From positions 37,454 through 101,453 of the forward strand of contig NZ_JAMYFE010000052.1 of assembly GCF_024129865.1 (NCBI RefSeq): a stretch of DNA of 64,000 bases. The letters run 5' to 3'. Positions 1-9,153 of the stretch are shown here, piece after piece. Made by a program: the position numbers and the translations under genes. Position 1 is the stretch's first letter, and each line of letters starts with the position of its first letter. The stretch is from Stieleria tagensis (GTDB taxonomy: Bacteria > Planctomycetota > Planctomycetia > Pirellulales > Pirellulaceae). The notes beneath the pieces are model-generated. The model was not told the origin of the DNA. It did no database searches and was given only the letters and a program-made list of their open reading frames with translations.

Positions 1-665
1 ACCAATTGGATCAGAAAAACGACCATCGCTGGCCTCGTCTACAACAATTGGCTCAGGCCTGTGCCCAGGAACTATTGGAGTCGGCTCCGGGGGCTGATTC
101 GGGCACGCTCTCGGCCGCCGATCAACAGTCCTATCAAACGTTGATGCAGATCGTCGCCAATGCCGCCGCCCCGGCACTGCCGGTGGCTCAGGCAACAACG
201 GGGCCGCTGCCGATTGATTCATTGGCCGGCGCCGGTACCCACTGGACCGATTGGCCACCCACCTCATCGGCGCCGACGCTGTTCCGCCGCAGCGTCACCA
301 CACTCAGCGCAGTCGAACCACAACAGGTTGTGCTCAGCCAAACCGAACAACCCCAAACCGAACAACCCCAACCCGGCCAGGCCCCATCACATCAGGACCA
401 GCCCGAGCCTGAATTGGTCCGGCCGCAATTCCAAGCCGCGGCGACGCTCGCCGAACAGACACGGCAACAGGAATCGTCGTCGGTGCAGTCCACCGAGTAC
501 TGGATCGCGCAATTGCAAAGCACCAGTCGCCGCGTGCGATTGCATGCGGTCGTTCAACTGGGGCAACGTGACGACCCGCATGCCATCAGGGCGCTGCGGG
601 ATCAGTTGCGTGTCGAGACCGATCATACGGTCGCGTTTCGGATTCGTGAACGATTGGAACAATAG
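1..665 (+). CDS. Hypothetical protein with C-terminal HEAT-like segment (5' end probably outside window)
   Basis: The frame is open to the left edge. A TTG at position 6 could start it, but no stop separates it from the edge and no ribosome site can be judged, so I treat it as 5'-partial. About 219 residues are visible. The middle is Ala/Pro/Gln-rich with a short repeated 'EQPQTEQPQ' stretch and looks disordered. The last ~50 residues (RRVRLHAVVQLGQRDDPHAI and following) resemble a HEAT/PBS-lyase-type repeat, a protein-interaction fold. It ends 9 nt before the CYTH gene, so the two may be co-transcribed. No enzymatic motif is visible and I assign no function. Confidence 0.6.
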   Translation, partial: QLDQKNDHRWPRLQQLAQACAQELLESAPGADSGTLSAADQQSYQTLMQIVANAAAPALPVAQATTGPLPIDSLAGAGTHWTDWPPTSSAPTLFRRSVTTLSAVEPQQVVLSQTEQPQTEQPQPGQAPSHQDQPEPELVRPQFQAAATLAEQTRQQESSSVQSTEYWIAQLQSTSRRVRLHAVVQLGQRDDPHAIRALRDQLRVETDHTVAFRIRERLEQ

Positions 666-674
666 GCAACCGCG

Positions 675-1250
675 ATGCTGGAAGTCGAACAGAAATACGA
701 GCTGGATGATCAGCCGCGTCTACGAGGGCAACTCGCTGCGATCGGTGCCATCGCCGGCACGACCGAGCGACATCGAGACACCTATTTCCAGCATCCCTCG
801 CGCGATTTTGTGCAGACCAGCGAGGCACTGCGAATTCGCGAGATCGATTCCATCGCTTCGGTCACCTACAAAGGTCCCAAGTTGGCGGTGGGTGATTCGA
901 CGTTGAAGGCGCGAAAAGAGATCGAGTGGTGTTTGGCGCCGGGCGATGCCAATGGCTGTCAGATGCACGAATTGCTGGTGGCGCTCGGGTTTCGCGAGGT
1001 GGCCACGGTGCGGAAAGAACGCCAGTCGTTTCATTGGCCGGCCGGCAATCGTGAACTTGCCGCATTCACGTTGACCATCGACTTGGTCGACCAAGTCGGT
1101 TTGTTTAGCGAGATCGAATTACTGGTTCCCGAAGCCGATGCGGCCGACGGTAACGTTGATCAGGCCGGAGAGAGAATCGCCGCCCTGGCCGCACGACTTT
1201 CGCTGACCCGCCCGGTGCGCGAAAGCTATCTTGAATTGTTGTTGCGTTAA
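675..1250 (+). CDS. CYTH-domain protein (class IV adenylate cyclase / CyaB-thiamine triphosphatase superfamily)
   Basis: 191 residues starting MLEVEQKYEL, which carries the CYTH signature ExExK at residues 3-7. Further family features are a basic 'VTYKGPK' strand, 'ARKEIEW', an R-K-rich 'TVRKERQSF' segment and the acidic strand 'LFSEIELLV' near the C terminus. These alternating acidic and basic strands line the tunnel that binds triphosphate substrates with divalent metal. CYTH proteins act as adenylate cyclases, thiamine-triphosphatases or inorganic triphosphatases; the sequence alone does not decide which. Length matches single-domain CyaB-like members. Cytoplasmic, no signal peptide. Directly follows the HEAT-like gene. 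Confidence 0.88.
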   Translation: MLEVEQKYELDDQPRLRGQLAAIGAIAGTTERHRDTYFQHPSRDFVQTSEALRIREIDSIASVTYKGPKLAVGDSTLKARKEIEWCLAPGDANGCQMHELLVALGFREVATVRKERQSFHWPAGNRELAAFTLTIDLVDQVGLFSEIELLVPEADAADGNVDQAGERIAALAARLSLTRPVRESYLELLLR

Positions 1251-1308
1251 ACTTCAGCCAGCGACTTAGGGTGACGCGCCGAACTCTTTCAATCTCGTGC
1301 CGCGCGGG

Positions 1309-1520
1309 CTGTTGATTGAGTAACCCGACGCGTGAGTTTTGAAGTTGCGATTTTATCACAACCCGATGCGTTAGTTTTGAAGTTGCGCTTTTATGGTAAC
1401 CCGACGCGTCAGCGAGGGATTTAGCCAGTTAACGGGATCCCTCGCTGACGCGTCGGGTTACCAAAAACCAATGCTCCACGCGAACACGCTGGCTTCAGAA
1501 CCGACGCGTCGGGCTGGGGA
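1309..1520. repeat. Palindromic intergenic repeat, family A, copy 1
   Basis: A perfect inverted repeat has arms at 1395-1420 and 1437-1462 (26 nt each, core TAACCCGACGCGTC) around a 16-nt spacer. It is flanked by extra half-sites reading TAACCCGACGCGTGAG near 1321 and a diverged one near 1500. Half-sites are separated by 'TTTTGAAGTTGCG'. It fills the 321-nt space between two convergent genes. It could act as a bidirectional terminator or a REP-like element; no T-tract follows. Similar copies lie at 9.15, 17.95, 34.2, 47.2 and 53.8 kb. Confidence 0.9.
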
Positions 1521-1571
1521 AGAACCATCCCACGCGCAATCGTGCCCATTCAAACTGATCGATGCCCGGGA

Positions 1572-3644
1572 CTAGCGGGCGATCCGACCGATCACCATTC
1601 CCCCGGCCAACAACAACGTCAATAACAGGATCGCGACAGACGCGACGATGACGTATTTAAACGATGCACGCCCGCTGAACAATTGATTCCAGGCCAGTCG
1701 TTGGTCGGCGTCGATGCCTTGCAAGGTAGCCATCATCACGGGTTCGCCGCGGTCGGGGCCTGGGCCGGATGCGGTCACCGTGCTGGCGAACAGTTTGGCC
1801 GATTCGCTATGGCATTCGGTGCAACCCTTGATTCCTAGTGACCAACCGGCGGGACGAACGTTGTGGGCCATCGGCCAACGAATCATGTCGATTGCATCGT
1901 GGTCGTCGACTTCGATTTTTTGCAGCGTGTCGTCGGCGTCGCCGCGTGCATAAACCCATCCGGCGGAAACGTAGACGGCTTGATCAATTTTCTGTTCCTG
2001 TTCGATCGCGGCCAGCGCCGCAGAAACCTTTTCAGCGAACAGGGCTTCGCCAGCTTGTTGCGTCAGCGCTGCGATCTTGGCGGTTTCTTCCGCGGTCCAC
2101 TCTTCCGGCTTGCTGCGGTAGCGGTCTTCACCCAGCACTTCTTTCAGTTCCGTGCTACCTAGTTTTGGCGCCAGCAGATCGGTCGCAAAATCTTGCCGCA
2201 CGCGAAGGGAGCGGCGGGTGACATCGTAGACCGTTTCGGGATCGATCGGATTCAGTTTCCCGTCGACCAGTGACGCCCAATAGGCTGGCCAAACCGCGCG
2301 GTGCGGATAAATGCGACCGTCGGCCTGTTTGGCGTAAACCGGACCGGCGATGGCTGGCAATTCGCTGCCGGACCGATGCCCTTTTTCGCCCAGCGAGTGC
2401 GCCAGCGAGGTCATGATTCCCATCGCTTGGTCACGCGGCAGGGGCCCGCCATGGCAAGCGGTGCAGGACAGTTTTTCAAAGTGCAATGGCGGCAATCCGG
2501 CGTGCTGTGGCAGCGGTGATCCGAGCCGGCCGGCGAGCTGTTCGCTGGCGGCATCACCGAGGTGGCAACCGGCACAGGACAGCGTGATCATCGATTGGTC
2601 GGCCGGGTGATCTTCGCCGGGAAAGCCGCGGACAATGTGGTGATCGATTCCGTTGCGGTGACAATCGGTGCACTGCATGCCGGCGCGCAAGTGAACGTCT
2701 TCGTCGTGCGTCCAGCGTGCCTGGATGCCACCGTCGGCGACCGTGCGGTTGCTGTGGCATTGGTAACAAGCGTTGTTTTGCGGTTGGCGAATCAGATCGA
2801 TGTGGACTGTCCCGTCGGCTGCGAAACGCTGGCTGTCGTAACGGACCTGGGGCAGTTTCTCTTGAGTCGATTCATCATCGGGGTCCGCGCCGTCTTTGAT
2901 CCGCGAGACCTGGCCGTCGATCGTGCCGATCCGCAGCCCCGCAGTGGCCGCCCAGGCAAAGTTTTCGTCTGCGATTTGTTCGCGGCGGGCATTGAAGTCA
3001 TAGGACCCTGCGACGCCGTGACAGACCAGGCAATCAATTTCCAGCGATCCCGAAAGTGGCCAACGCGACACCGCCGGCTCCGAATCGGGCTGCGGCGAAT
3101 CATCGTCGGCGGTTGTGGCATCGGCATCGGTGATATCGGGAGCGTGGCCAAGCCCGCCGCCGGGAATCCGACCGCCGAACTGTTTGACCATGTCCCACTG
3201 GTCAATCCCGATCACCCGCGGATCAAACGTCTGGCTCCACTGGCGATAGGACAGTGGCAATTGGGTGCCGGTGCGGGGATCGGTCCAGATCCACGGTTCG
3301 CCTTCGCGTCCGTCGTCGGTGTCCGGCAAGAAAGCGTTGAAATGCCAACCGTGCGAAATGGTGTCATAGTCGTGGCAGCGACCACAGGTTTTGACGCTGG
3401 AATAGGGTTTTGTTGAATCCGGTTCGATGCGGCGGTTGTCGGCGTCGTACAAATGAATCTGATGCAGATACCGTGCATCGCCGTCACTGTGGGCGAATTT
3501 GGATCCATCGGCAGCGGAAACCGGGTTGGCGACCGGGGCCGGGAATCCACCTAGAATCGCAATCAATATTCCAGAGAACAGCCATTTGATGGCCACCAGG
3601 TGCGGTTGTGGTGGCAGGCGGCGGGGGTGCTGGCAAAAATTCAT
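1572..3644 (-). CDS. Exported seven-haem cytochrome c with C-terminal membrane anchor
   Basis: 690 residues from the ATG at 3644; a TTG 15 nt upstream is possible but weaker. An N-terminal hydrophobic stretch (WLFSGILIAILGGF) followed by an Ala-rich cut region looks like a signal peptide. Seven CxxCH haem-attachment motifs are visible: CGRCH, CLVCH, CYQCH, CTDCH, CAGCH, CTACH and CTECH. The C terminus has one membrane helix (YVIVASVAILLLTLLLAGG) ending in a short basic tail, so the haem domain should sit outside the cytoplasmic membrane. It is probably an electron-transfer protein or a multihaem oxidoreductase; I cannot name a specific enzyme. Divergent from tpx, convergent with the CYTH gene across repeat copy 1. 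Confidence 0.85.
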   Translation of the reverse strand: MNFCQHPRRLPPQPHLVAIKWLFSGILIAILGGFPAPVANPVSAADGSKFAHSDGDARYLHQIHLYDADNRRIEPDSTKPYSSVKTCGRCHDYDTISHGWHFNAFLPDTDDGREGEPWIWTDPRTGTQLPLSYRQWSQTFDPRVIGIDQWDMVKQFGGRIPGGGLGHAPDITDADATTADDDSPQPDSEPAVSRWPLSGSLEIDCLVCHGVAGSYDFNARREQIADENFAWAATAGLRIGTIDGQVSRIKDGADPDDESTQEKLPQVRYDSQRFAADGTVHIDLIRQPQNNACYQCHSNRTVADGGIQARWTHDEDVHLRAGMQCTDCHRNGIDHHIVRGFPGEDHPADQSMITLSCAGCHLGDAASEQLAGRLGSPLPQHAGLPPLHFEKLSCTACHGGPLPRDQAMGIMTSLAHSLGEKGHRSGSELPAIAGPVYAKQADGRIYPHRAVWPAYWASLVDGKLNPIDPETVYDVTRRSLRVRQDFATDLLAPKLGSTELKEVLGEDRYRSKPEEWTAEETAKIAALTQQAGEALFAEKVSAALAAIEQEQKIDQAVYVSAGWVYARGDADDTLQKIEVDDHDAIDMIRWPMAHNVRPAGWSLGIKGCTECHSESAKLFASTVTASGPGPDRGEPVMMATLQGIDADQRLAWNQLFSGRASFKYVIVASVAILLLTLLLAGGMVIGRIAR

Positions 3645-3805
3645 CAACGAAACGCGCAAAGTGTGTGATTCAAGGAAGCGACGACTCGGCGGGGACGCCC
3701 CATTGCCCGCTGGCGGCGTCAGGCAACATAATCCAACAGCTTACCAAGATGGAATCACAGGTTGCGTCACCAGTTTCTCAAATCTTTACTCACCAGGATT
3801 TTACG

Positions 3806-4321
3806 ATGGCTCAAACAGGCGTCATTACATTCAAAGGCAATCCGATGACTTTGGCCGGCCAGGCATTGAAGGTCGGGGGCCAGGCTCCCGAATTCAAATT
3901 GCACTACGCCGATGCCGGAATCCAAACGCTGACACTGGCGGATTTGAAAGGCAAACCGAGCATCATCAGCGTCGTGCCGAGTTTGGACACGCCGACCTGC
4001 GCCGTGCAAACGAAAAAGTTCAATGAAGAACTGGCCGCACTCGGCGACAAAATCAACTCGGTCACCGTCAGCCGCGACCTGCCCTTCGCTCAAGCTCGCT
4101 TCTGTGGTGCCGAAGACATCAAGATGCGGACGGCCAGCGATTATCAAACGCACGCCTTCGGCGACGATTACGGCGTCACCATTGAAGAACTGAAATTGTT
4201 GACCCGCGCCGTGTTCGTGCTCAACGCCGAGGGCGAAATCGCTTACATGGAAATTGTTCCCGAAGTCACCGAGGAACCGGATTACGCCACCGCAATGGCT
4301 TCCTTGCGAATGCTGCTGTAA
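3806..4321 (+). CDS. tpx: Thiol peroxidase (Tpx, atypical 2-Cys peroxiredoxin)
   Basis: 171 residues starting [13 protein letters not shown], which aligns with Tpx N termini, so the ATG at 3806 is preferred over the longer open frame. The peroxidatic cysteine is C65 in '[15 protein letters not shown]' with the conserved Asp and Thr before it; the resolving cysteine is C100 in 'ARFCGAEDI'. This matches E. coli Tpx, which reduces hydroperoxides with thioredoxin as donor. Cytoplasmic. It is followed after 20 nt by trhO and is divergent from the multihaem cytochrome. Confidence 0.95.
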   Translation: MAQTGVITFKGNPMTLAGQALKVGGQAPEFKLHYADAGIQTLTLADLKGKPSIISVVPSLDTPTCAVQTKKFNEELAALGDKINSVTVSRDLPFAQARFCGAEDIKMRTASDYQTHAFGDDYGVTIEELKLLTRAVFVLNAEGEIAYMEIVPEVTEEPDYATAMASLRMLL

Positions 4322-4341
4322 GTCGCGGCCATAGGTTTCCA

Positions 4342-5244
4342 ATGGCTTGTTCGATCGATCAATCCATCGTCGTTGCCGCGCTGTACCGATTCGTCGTCCT
4401 GCCCGGTTACAAAGATTTGCGCACGCCGCTGCAGTCGATCATGGAATCGGGCAGTGTGCGGGGGTCGTTGCTGCTGGCATCCGAGGGTATCAATGGAACC
4501 ATCGCGGGGACCCGCAGCGGCGTCGATGCGGTTTTGGAGTACCTGCGCGCGATGCCCGAGTTTGCCGAACTGGACGTCAAGGAATCCTACTGCGACAAGC
4601 AACCCTTTCGGCGCTGTCGTGTTCGGCTCAAGCGTGAGATTGTGACGATGGGGGTCGATGGGATTGATCCCAATCAATCCGCCGGGACCTATGTGGATCC
4701 CGATCAGTGGAACGAATTGATCTCCGATCCCGATGTGCTGGTGATCGATACCCGCAATGAATACGAGATCGCGATCGGCAGCTTCGAAGGCGCCGAAAAT
4801 CCGCACACCGAATCATTTCGCGAGTTTCCCGAGTTCGTTGAAAAGAATTTGGACCCTGACAAACCGCAAAAGATTGCGATGTTCTGCACCGGCGGGATTC
4901 GATGTGAAAAGTCGACCGCGCTGCTGAAACAAAAAGGATTCGACCAGGTCTATCACCTGCGCGGTGGAATTCTGAAGTATCTGGAGCAGGTACCGGCCTC
5001 AGAATCGAAATGGCAGGGTGATTGTTTCGTGTTTGATCAACGCGTTTCGGTCGGCCATGGTTTAGCAGTCGGTGAACACGTGATGTGTTTTGCCTGTGGT
5101 TGGCCGGTTTCAAAGGCCGATCAACAGCACCCGGATTTTGAACCGGGGGTGCATTGCCCGAACTGTAAACACGAGCTTTCCGAAGAACGCAAACGCCGGT
5201 TTGCCGAACGCCAAGCGATGTGGGAACGACAGGGCCGCGCCTAG
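4342..5244 (+). CDS. trhO: tRNA uridine(34) hydroxylase TrhO (YceA-type rhodanese)
   Basis: 300 residues. The N-terminal acylphosphatase-like domain has '[14 protein letters not shown]', typical of TrhO/YceA. The central rhodanese domain carries the catalytic loop '[12 protein letters not shown]' with C182 as the active cysteine. The C terminus has Cys pairs CFAC and CPNC, as in many family members, probably binding zinc. TrhO makes 5-hydroxyuridine at tRNA position 34, the precursor of the cmo5U/mo5U wobble modifications. Length and domain order match the family. Its TAG overlaps the end of the convergent DUF502 gene by 4 nt. Confidence 0.93.
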   Translation: MACSIDQSIVVAALYRFVVLPGYKDLRTPLQSIMESGSVRGSLLLASEGINGTIAGTRSGVDAVLEYLRAMPEFAELDVKESYCDKQPFRRCRVRLKREIVTMGVDGIDPNQSAGTYVDPDQWNELISDPDVLVIDTRNEYEIAIGSFEGAENPHTESFREFPEFVEKNLDPDKPQKIAMFCTGGIRCEKSTALLKQKGFDQVYHLRGGILKYLEQVPASESKWQGDCFVFDQRVSVGHGLAVGEHVMCFACGWPVSKADQQHPDFEPGVHCPNCKHELSEERKRRFAERQAMWERQGRA

Positions 5245-6236
5245 ACCGTGGACGGGTCGCCGGAGTTGCCCGAAGCGGTCGGTGAGGGCAAAACCACCGC
5301 GCCGTCACGAAGTTTTCCGCGGGACCGTTCTGATTTTTCAACCGCGCGGTCGTCGCGCTGCTGGGGCGGGACCACCACCCCGCAACTGACCACAAACTGA
5401 ATGGCTTCGTCGATTGTCATGTCGATGTCGATCGCGTCGCTGCGGCGGACGGTGACCGTGAATCCGGTCATCGGCATCGGGCTGGTGGGCATCAAGACGC
5501 TCAGCATCGGTTCGCCGTTGACCTCGGCCAATTGGCGAATGCTTTTACCGGTCACAAATCCCAACGACCAAATGCCTTTGCTGGGATACTGGATGGCAAC
5601 GACATTGTTGAATTCCAGCTCACGCTCGCTAAACGCGAAATCGGTCACTTGTTTCACACTGCCGTAGACTTTGTTGATCACCGGGATCCGCAAAATCGCA
5701 GCGTCAAACCCGCGGAAGAACCAACGCCCGAGCCCGAATGTGAACATCCGTCCCATGAAGTACAACAGCGTCAGAAACACCACCAGGAACACCGGCACAA
5801 CGATCTGCCGCGGCATCCAGACGTACTGAATGTAGCGATGCCAATACGCATTGGCGGAAACCAACGCCGGGGCGTCTTCGGTGAAATAGTCGGCGTGTTG
5901 ATCGACGGTGGTGACCACCGCTTTGGGCAAGTAACGGCGGCCGGTGGGACCCGCGACGTACTCGAATCCGTCGTAGAAAAACGATCCGTCGGGCTGTGTC
6001 GTGACTCCAGGCGGGATCTTCTTGAGCGTTCCTTCGTCCCATTCCGCATACCACACCAGTCCGCTGCGGACGATCCATTCGGTCGGTCGCAACACATAGC
6101 TCTCGATCGTTTTCCACGCCCAGATCAACACCAGGATCGTCAACAGGGGTGGCAACACGATCCCCAGCCCACGAAACACAAAGCTTCGAAAGTTCGCAGC
6201 GCGAGAATGTTGACTTTTTTTTCGGGCTTGTTTCAC
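5241..6236 (-). CDS. DUF502 family membrane protein
   Basis: 331 residues from a GTG at 6236; a TTG at 6290 would add 18 residues, and neither has a clear ribosome site. The N-terminal helix '[19 protein letters not shown]' and a second helix '[18 protein letters not shown]' flank a periplasmic-sized loop that is longer than usual. The C-terminal half ([17 protein letters not shown] and the following strand-rich region with '[13 protein letters not shown]') is the conserved DUF502 signature. The function of the family is not established; it is an inner-membrane protein. The C-terminal tail is charged and low in complexity. Confidence 0.85.
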   Translation of the reverse strand: MKQARKKSQHSRAANFRSFVFRGLGIVLPPLLTILVLIWAWKTIESYVLRPTEWIVRSGLVWYAEWDEGTLKKIPPGVTTQPDGSFFYDGFEYVAGPTGRRYLPKAVVTTVDQHADYFTEDAPALVSANAYWHRYIQYVWMPRQIVVPVFLVVFLTLLYFMGRMFTFGLGRWFFRGFDAAILRIPVINKVYGSVKQVTDFAFSERELEFNNVVAIQYPSKGIWSLGFVTGKSIRQLAEVNGEPMLSVLMPTSPMPMTGFTVTVRRSDAIDIDMTIDEAIQFVVSCGVVVPPQQRDDRAVEKSERSRGKLRDGAVVLPSPTASGNSGDPSTV

Positions 6237-6505
6237 AGAGCGGACAGAGGGGGCTGGCAAATTCGCGGATAAGTGATTTGGGTAACCCAAAGCTACGTAA
6301 CCCTAGGCTACGGGCGGCACGGCAATTGGGTTTTTCAAATTGCGGCCGCAGCCGCAGCAATACTCAAAGTCCCCACGTTACGCATAACCGTCAGGATAAC
6401 AAGGCCGAATGAGGGCTGATCGGGCGACAACCAACCCGTCTGTGGCTGGATTCGGCAGCTTGCTCGGCTTCTTGATCAACCATTCGCTCAAATTGTCGGA
6501 CTCGG

Positions 6506-7402
6506 TCAACCGGCGTAAGCGCGTGCAACGACAGCGACGGTCACACGGTTTGCACCGGCCGATTTCAATGTCCGGGCGATTTCGCTGGATGTCGCACCGG
6601 TGGTCATCACATCATCGATCAACAACACGTGCTGACCGCTCAGATCGACAGCGCGGTGGGGTGGCAGCCAGCGAAAAAGTGACCCCCTCGTCGACTTCAT
6701 TCGGAATGCTCCGCGGACATTGTCCAGCCGTTGTTGATCACCCAGCCAGGCCTGTTTTTGGATCCGTCGGGTCGTCGCCAACAACTCTCCACTGGCGGCC
6801 AGTGGCCAGCGGCTGGCAAGTTTTCTGGCGACCGCCGCTGCCAATGCTCGACTGCCTCCACCGCCGCGTTGCATCCGCCGCCACAGATGGCTGGGGACCG
6901 ACGTGACCTGATCCGGCGGGCCGGTCGGGTCCAAAGTGTCCAGGATCCGCTGCCCCAGTCGCCGGCCCAACGCGTCGGCCAATGCCGTTTGGCTGCCATA
7001 CTTGGCCGCCACCACCGCGCTACGGACCAAGCCGTGATAGGTCCACAGCGCCACGCAGTCGTCGAACGCCAGTTTTTCCCGTTTGCAGTGTAGACAGTTC
7101 GTGCTGGCGGCTGGTTGCGACGGCGCTGGCGACGCCACTGTTTGCGGCCCGCCGACGACCGCTCGGCCTGCCCCGGGACGGCCGCAGCGGCGACAGGCGA
7201 ATTGCATCAGCGATTCGCTGGACCCTAGCTGTAGCGAGCAAGCGTCACAAAAATCTGCCCCCGGGCTGACACAGCGGTCGCATAGTCGACAGGTCGACGG
7301 CAGCAACAATTCGAGGGTTTGCCGGCCCAATTCCTGGCACGCTGTGGCGACCGAGCGGACCGCTTGAGACCTGTTTTGCCGCGTTTTCAGGGGAATCGAC
7401 AC
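6506..7402 (-). CDS. ComF-family phosphoribosyltransferase-like protein
   Basis: 298 residues from a GTG at 7402, chosen because GGAGG lies about 10 nt upstream; the longer open frame begins only at a TTG at 7492. The N-terminal part has a Cys-rich zinc-ribbon-like region with CRLC, CDAC, CRRC and CLHC pairs. The C-terminal type I phosphoribosyltransferase domain ends with the PRPP loop 'VLLIDDVMTTGAT'. The order zinc ribbon then PRTase is that of ComF/GntX. ComF proteins support DNA uptake in competent bacteria; in other bacteria the role is less clear. No competence genes are near. Stands alone. Confidence 0.88.
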   Translation of the reverse strand: MSIPLKTRQNRSQAVRSVATACQELGRQTLELLLPSTCRLCDRCVSPGADFCDACSLQLGSSESLMQFACRRCGRPGAGRAVVGGPQTVASPAPSQPAASTNCLHCKREKLAFDDCVALWTYHGLVRSAVVAAKYGSQTALADALGRRLGQRILDTLDPTGPPDQVTSVPSHLWRRMQRGGGGSRALAAAVARKLASRWPLAASGELLATTRRIQKQAWLGDQQRLDNVRGAFRMKSTRGSLFRWLPPHRAVDLSGQHVLLIDDVMTTGATSSEIARTLKSAGANRVTVAVVARAYAG

Positions 7403-7689
7403 GCTGGCGGCTCCTCCAAAATCGAAGCAAACTGAAAAACTTTCTTTTTTCTTCGCGAACCTTATTCTTGGGGGGCTGCTCTGTACGATCAACTACAAAC
7501 GGGTCGGCAAAATTTCGCTGGCTTTTAGTGTCCTTCTGCGTTACGGTTAACGCAGTTGGAAAGACCCCCCAAACCGGATCTGATGTTAATGGATTCGGCC
7601 GGGGCTCGTTTGGTTGACGAGCTCCAAGAGTGGTCTACCTGTATTGTTTTTTCCTTTGCTCCACGCCGCACCTAGATCGGTGCCGGGAG
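7403..7689. other. Non-coding stretch upstream of the hairpin locus
   Basis: No convincing gene. It holds a perfect 8-bp stem with a 4-nt loop (CTGCGTTA, 7536-7543, with TAACGCAG, 7548-7555) and a shorter GCTCGT/ACGAGC stem at 7604-7622. As it lies between divergent genes it should carry the comF promoter (minus) and, if the plus-strand RNA or ORF at 7.7 kb is real, its promoter; I cannot identify either box with confidence. Confidence 0.5.
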
Positions 7690-8119
7690 GTTTGAAATGC
7701 GTTTTCAACAAATCATCGCAGCTGTCACACGTAGCCTGAATCTAAAAGGCGTCCGTGAGATCCTGAGCGTCGATTCGTTTGCACGCGCAACAGACCTTTC
7801 ACTCTGTATGGCGTGTGTTTCGCCCACGATGGGTCGGTCCCGAGAGGCCTCGGTGATGCTGGTCAGTTACCAGTGTCATCCGGGACGCCCGGAACAGCCG
7901 GCCATCCATCGATGGCAGCCCGCGGGTGGCATTACGGCCACCGGTAAACGGAAACGTTTACCGGCGACGGCCCGGCTACTCGGGATGGCCAAACGTGGCG
8001 CGGCGACTCTGAATTTCAGAGATTGCTGAAGCGGAACCGGCGAATTCCTTTCGCCCCTTCCTCGCTACGAAACGCCAAACCGATGTCCCTGTCCCCCAGG
8101 CGTCTGCGATCACTCGCAG
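7690..8119 (+). ncRNA. Candidate structured RNA: chain of strong hairpins
   Basis: Successive local stems, each perfect: 7692-7708 (6 bp), 7840-7853 (5 bp), 7859-7873 with outer GATG/CATC (5+4 bp), 7879-7893 (6 bp, TCCGGG/CCCGGA), 7901-7916 (6 bp), 7925-7942 (6 bp), 7941-7964 (10 bp, CCGGTAAACG closed by GAAA), 8007-8021 (6 bp), 8039-8055 (6 bp) and 8104-8119 (6 bp). A few adjacent stems share bases and so would compete. The GAAA loop is a GNRA tetraloop only when read on the + strand; a second GAAA-capped stem (AATCG/CGATT) is at 8234-8247. It does not show the conserved core words of RNase P RNA or tmRNA. It overlaps a possible 110-aa ORF, so coding and RNA readings compete. Confidence 0.4.
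7697..8029 (+). CDS. Possible small hypothetical protein (110 aa), doubtful
   Basis: An ATG at 7697 follows GGGAGG by a normal spacing, which favours translation. The product begins MRFQQIIAAVTRSLNLKG and becomes basic and low in hydrophobic pattern in its second half (TGKRKRLPATARLL). I recognise no domain. The second half lies across the densest series of inverted repeats in the window, which is more typical of a structured RNA than of a protein gene. The N-terminal ~60 residues might be a real short protein; I give it low weight. Confidence 0.3.
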   Translation: MRFQQIIAAVTRSLNLKGVREILSVDSFARATDLSLCMACVSPTMGRSREASVMLVSYQCHPGRPEQPAIHRWQPAGGITATGKRKRLPATARLLGMAKRGAATLNFRDC

Positions 8120-8494
8120 CGCTTCGACAAGGATTTCCGGCGATTGAGTGATTCCTAACTGTCTCCGCAGCAACTGGCATCGGTCCCTTGGATCATCGGC
8201 CGGTCGCCCCCGACAGACAGACGGAACAATCGCAATCGGAAACGATTTGGCAGACGCGATAACACAATCGCAGAACCGTGTGGAAATCACCGGACCAGTC
8301 CTCGGCAACGAAGCCGAGACCTTGCCGGCGATCTTTCATCGACACGTTCTGTGCAGCCCCAGACCAACGATCACCCAGGTTTGACAACCACGCCCTCTTT
8401 GAAAGGGGCGGTTAAACCGACCGCCGATAACGCTGACTTTTTCCCGTGCGGAATCGACCGCCGATTTCAGTCAGCTTTCGGAAGGAACCGAGCG
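8120..8494. other. Leader/intergenic region upstream of ECF sigma factor
   Basis: No convincing gene. Contains further stems: 8234-8247 (AATCG-GAAA-CGATT), 8301-8318 (CTCGGC/GCCGAG, 6-nt loop) and a near-palindromic GGCGG..CCGCC at about 8406-8424. It may be the 5' leader of the sigma factor gene and the continuation of the structured locus. A GGAAGGAA ribosome site lies at about 8480-8487. Confidence 0.45.
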
Positions 8495-9079
8495 ATGAAC
8501 ATCTCCTCTGAAATCCAACTTGATTTGCAAGAATTGACCGTTGCCGAACTCGTCGTTCGCGCCCAATCCGATGACCGAGAAGCGTTTGGCGAACTGTTCG
8601 CCCGTTTCCGACCGGCTATCGTGGCCGGTGCGATGAGCCGAGTGCGCAATGCCGATGAAGCCGATGAACTCGCACAAGACGTGTTCATCCAAGCGATGCA
8701 AAAGATCCGACAACTGCGTGTCCCCGAAGCCTTTGGCGGATGGTTGCGTCAGATCGTGCACCGCATGGCGATCAATCGTGTCACCCGAAATCGATCGGCG
8801 GTCAGCTGCGATCCGGAAACCTTGGAAGCCACTTGCGTGGTCAACCATTCACCGGATGATGTCGCCCAAGGTCGTGAACAGGCCGCAGCGGTTCGCAACA
8901 GCATCGATCGCTTGGGGGCGCTCGATCAAGAAACTTTGACCGCGTTCTACTTGAACGGCCAAACCCTGATCGAAATGAGCAACGAATTCCAAGCACCGAT
9001 CGGTACCATTAAGCGACGTTTGCACGTCGCCCGAAAGCGATTGGCAAAAGAAATGGATTGGTTGCAAGCAGCGGTGTGA
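8495..9079 (+). CDS. RNA polymerase sigma factor, ECF type
   Basis: 194 residues from the ATG at 8495, which follows a GGAAGGAA ribosome site; the frame is open further upstream but without such a site. Region 2 shows 'REAFGELFARFRP' and the core-binding 'ADELAQDVFIQAMQKIRQL' helix with 'FGGWLRQIVHRMAIN'. Region 4 shows 'LIEMSNEFQAPIGTIKRRLH', the helix-turn-helix that reads the -35 box. It directs core RNA polymerase to a specific promoter set. No anti-sigma gene is adjacent, so its control is unknown; the structured leader upstream is a candidate. A strong hairpin (9100-9132) follows the stop codon. Confidence 0.93.
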   Translation: MNISSEIQLDLQELTVAELVVRAQSDDREAFGELFARFRPAIVAGAMSRVRNADEADELAQDVFIQAMQKIRQLRVPEAFGGWLRQIVHRMAINRVTRNRSAVSCDPETLEATCVVNHSPDDVAQGREQAAAVRNSIDRLGALDQETLTAFYLNGQTLIEMSNEFQAPIGTIKRRLHVARKRLAKEMDWLQAAV

Positions 9080-9099
9080 CCAACGATCGTAGCTGGTCT

Positions 9100-9132
9100 C
9101 GCCAGGGTTCAGAAATCGTCTGAACCCTGGCG
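9100..9132. terminator. Strong 13-bp hairpin after the sigma factor gene
   Basis: Arms CGCCAGGGTTCAG (9100-9112) and CTGAACCCTGGCG (9120-9132) pair perfectly around a 7-nt loop, 20 nt after the stop. There is no T-tract, so it is terminator-like at best; it may also be a dispersed repeat, since a related GCCAGGG word recurs at about 9310-9325 in the same gap. Confidence 0.5.
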
Positions 9133-9153
9133 GGCTGTTGATGACCCACAAAT

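Noticed and set aside
7690..8120. RNase P RNA or tmRNA for the hairpin locus
   Set aside because: The conserved RNase P word GAGGAAAGTCC and the tmRNA 5'/3' ends with a tag frame are not found.
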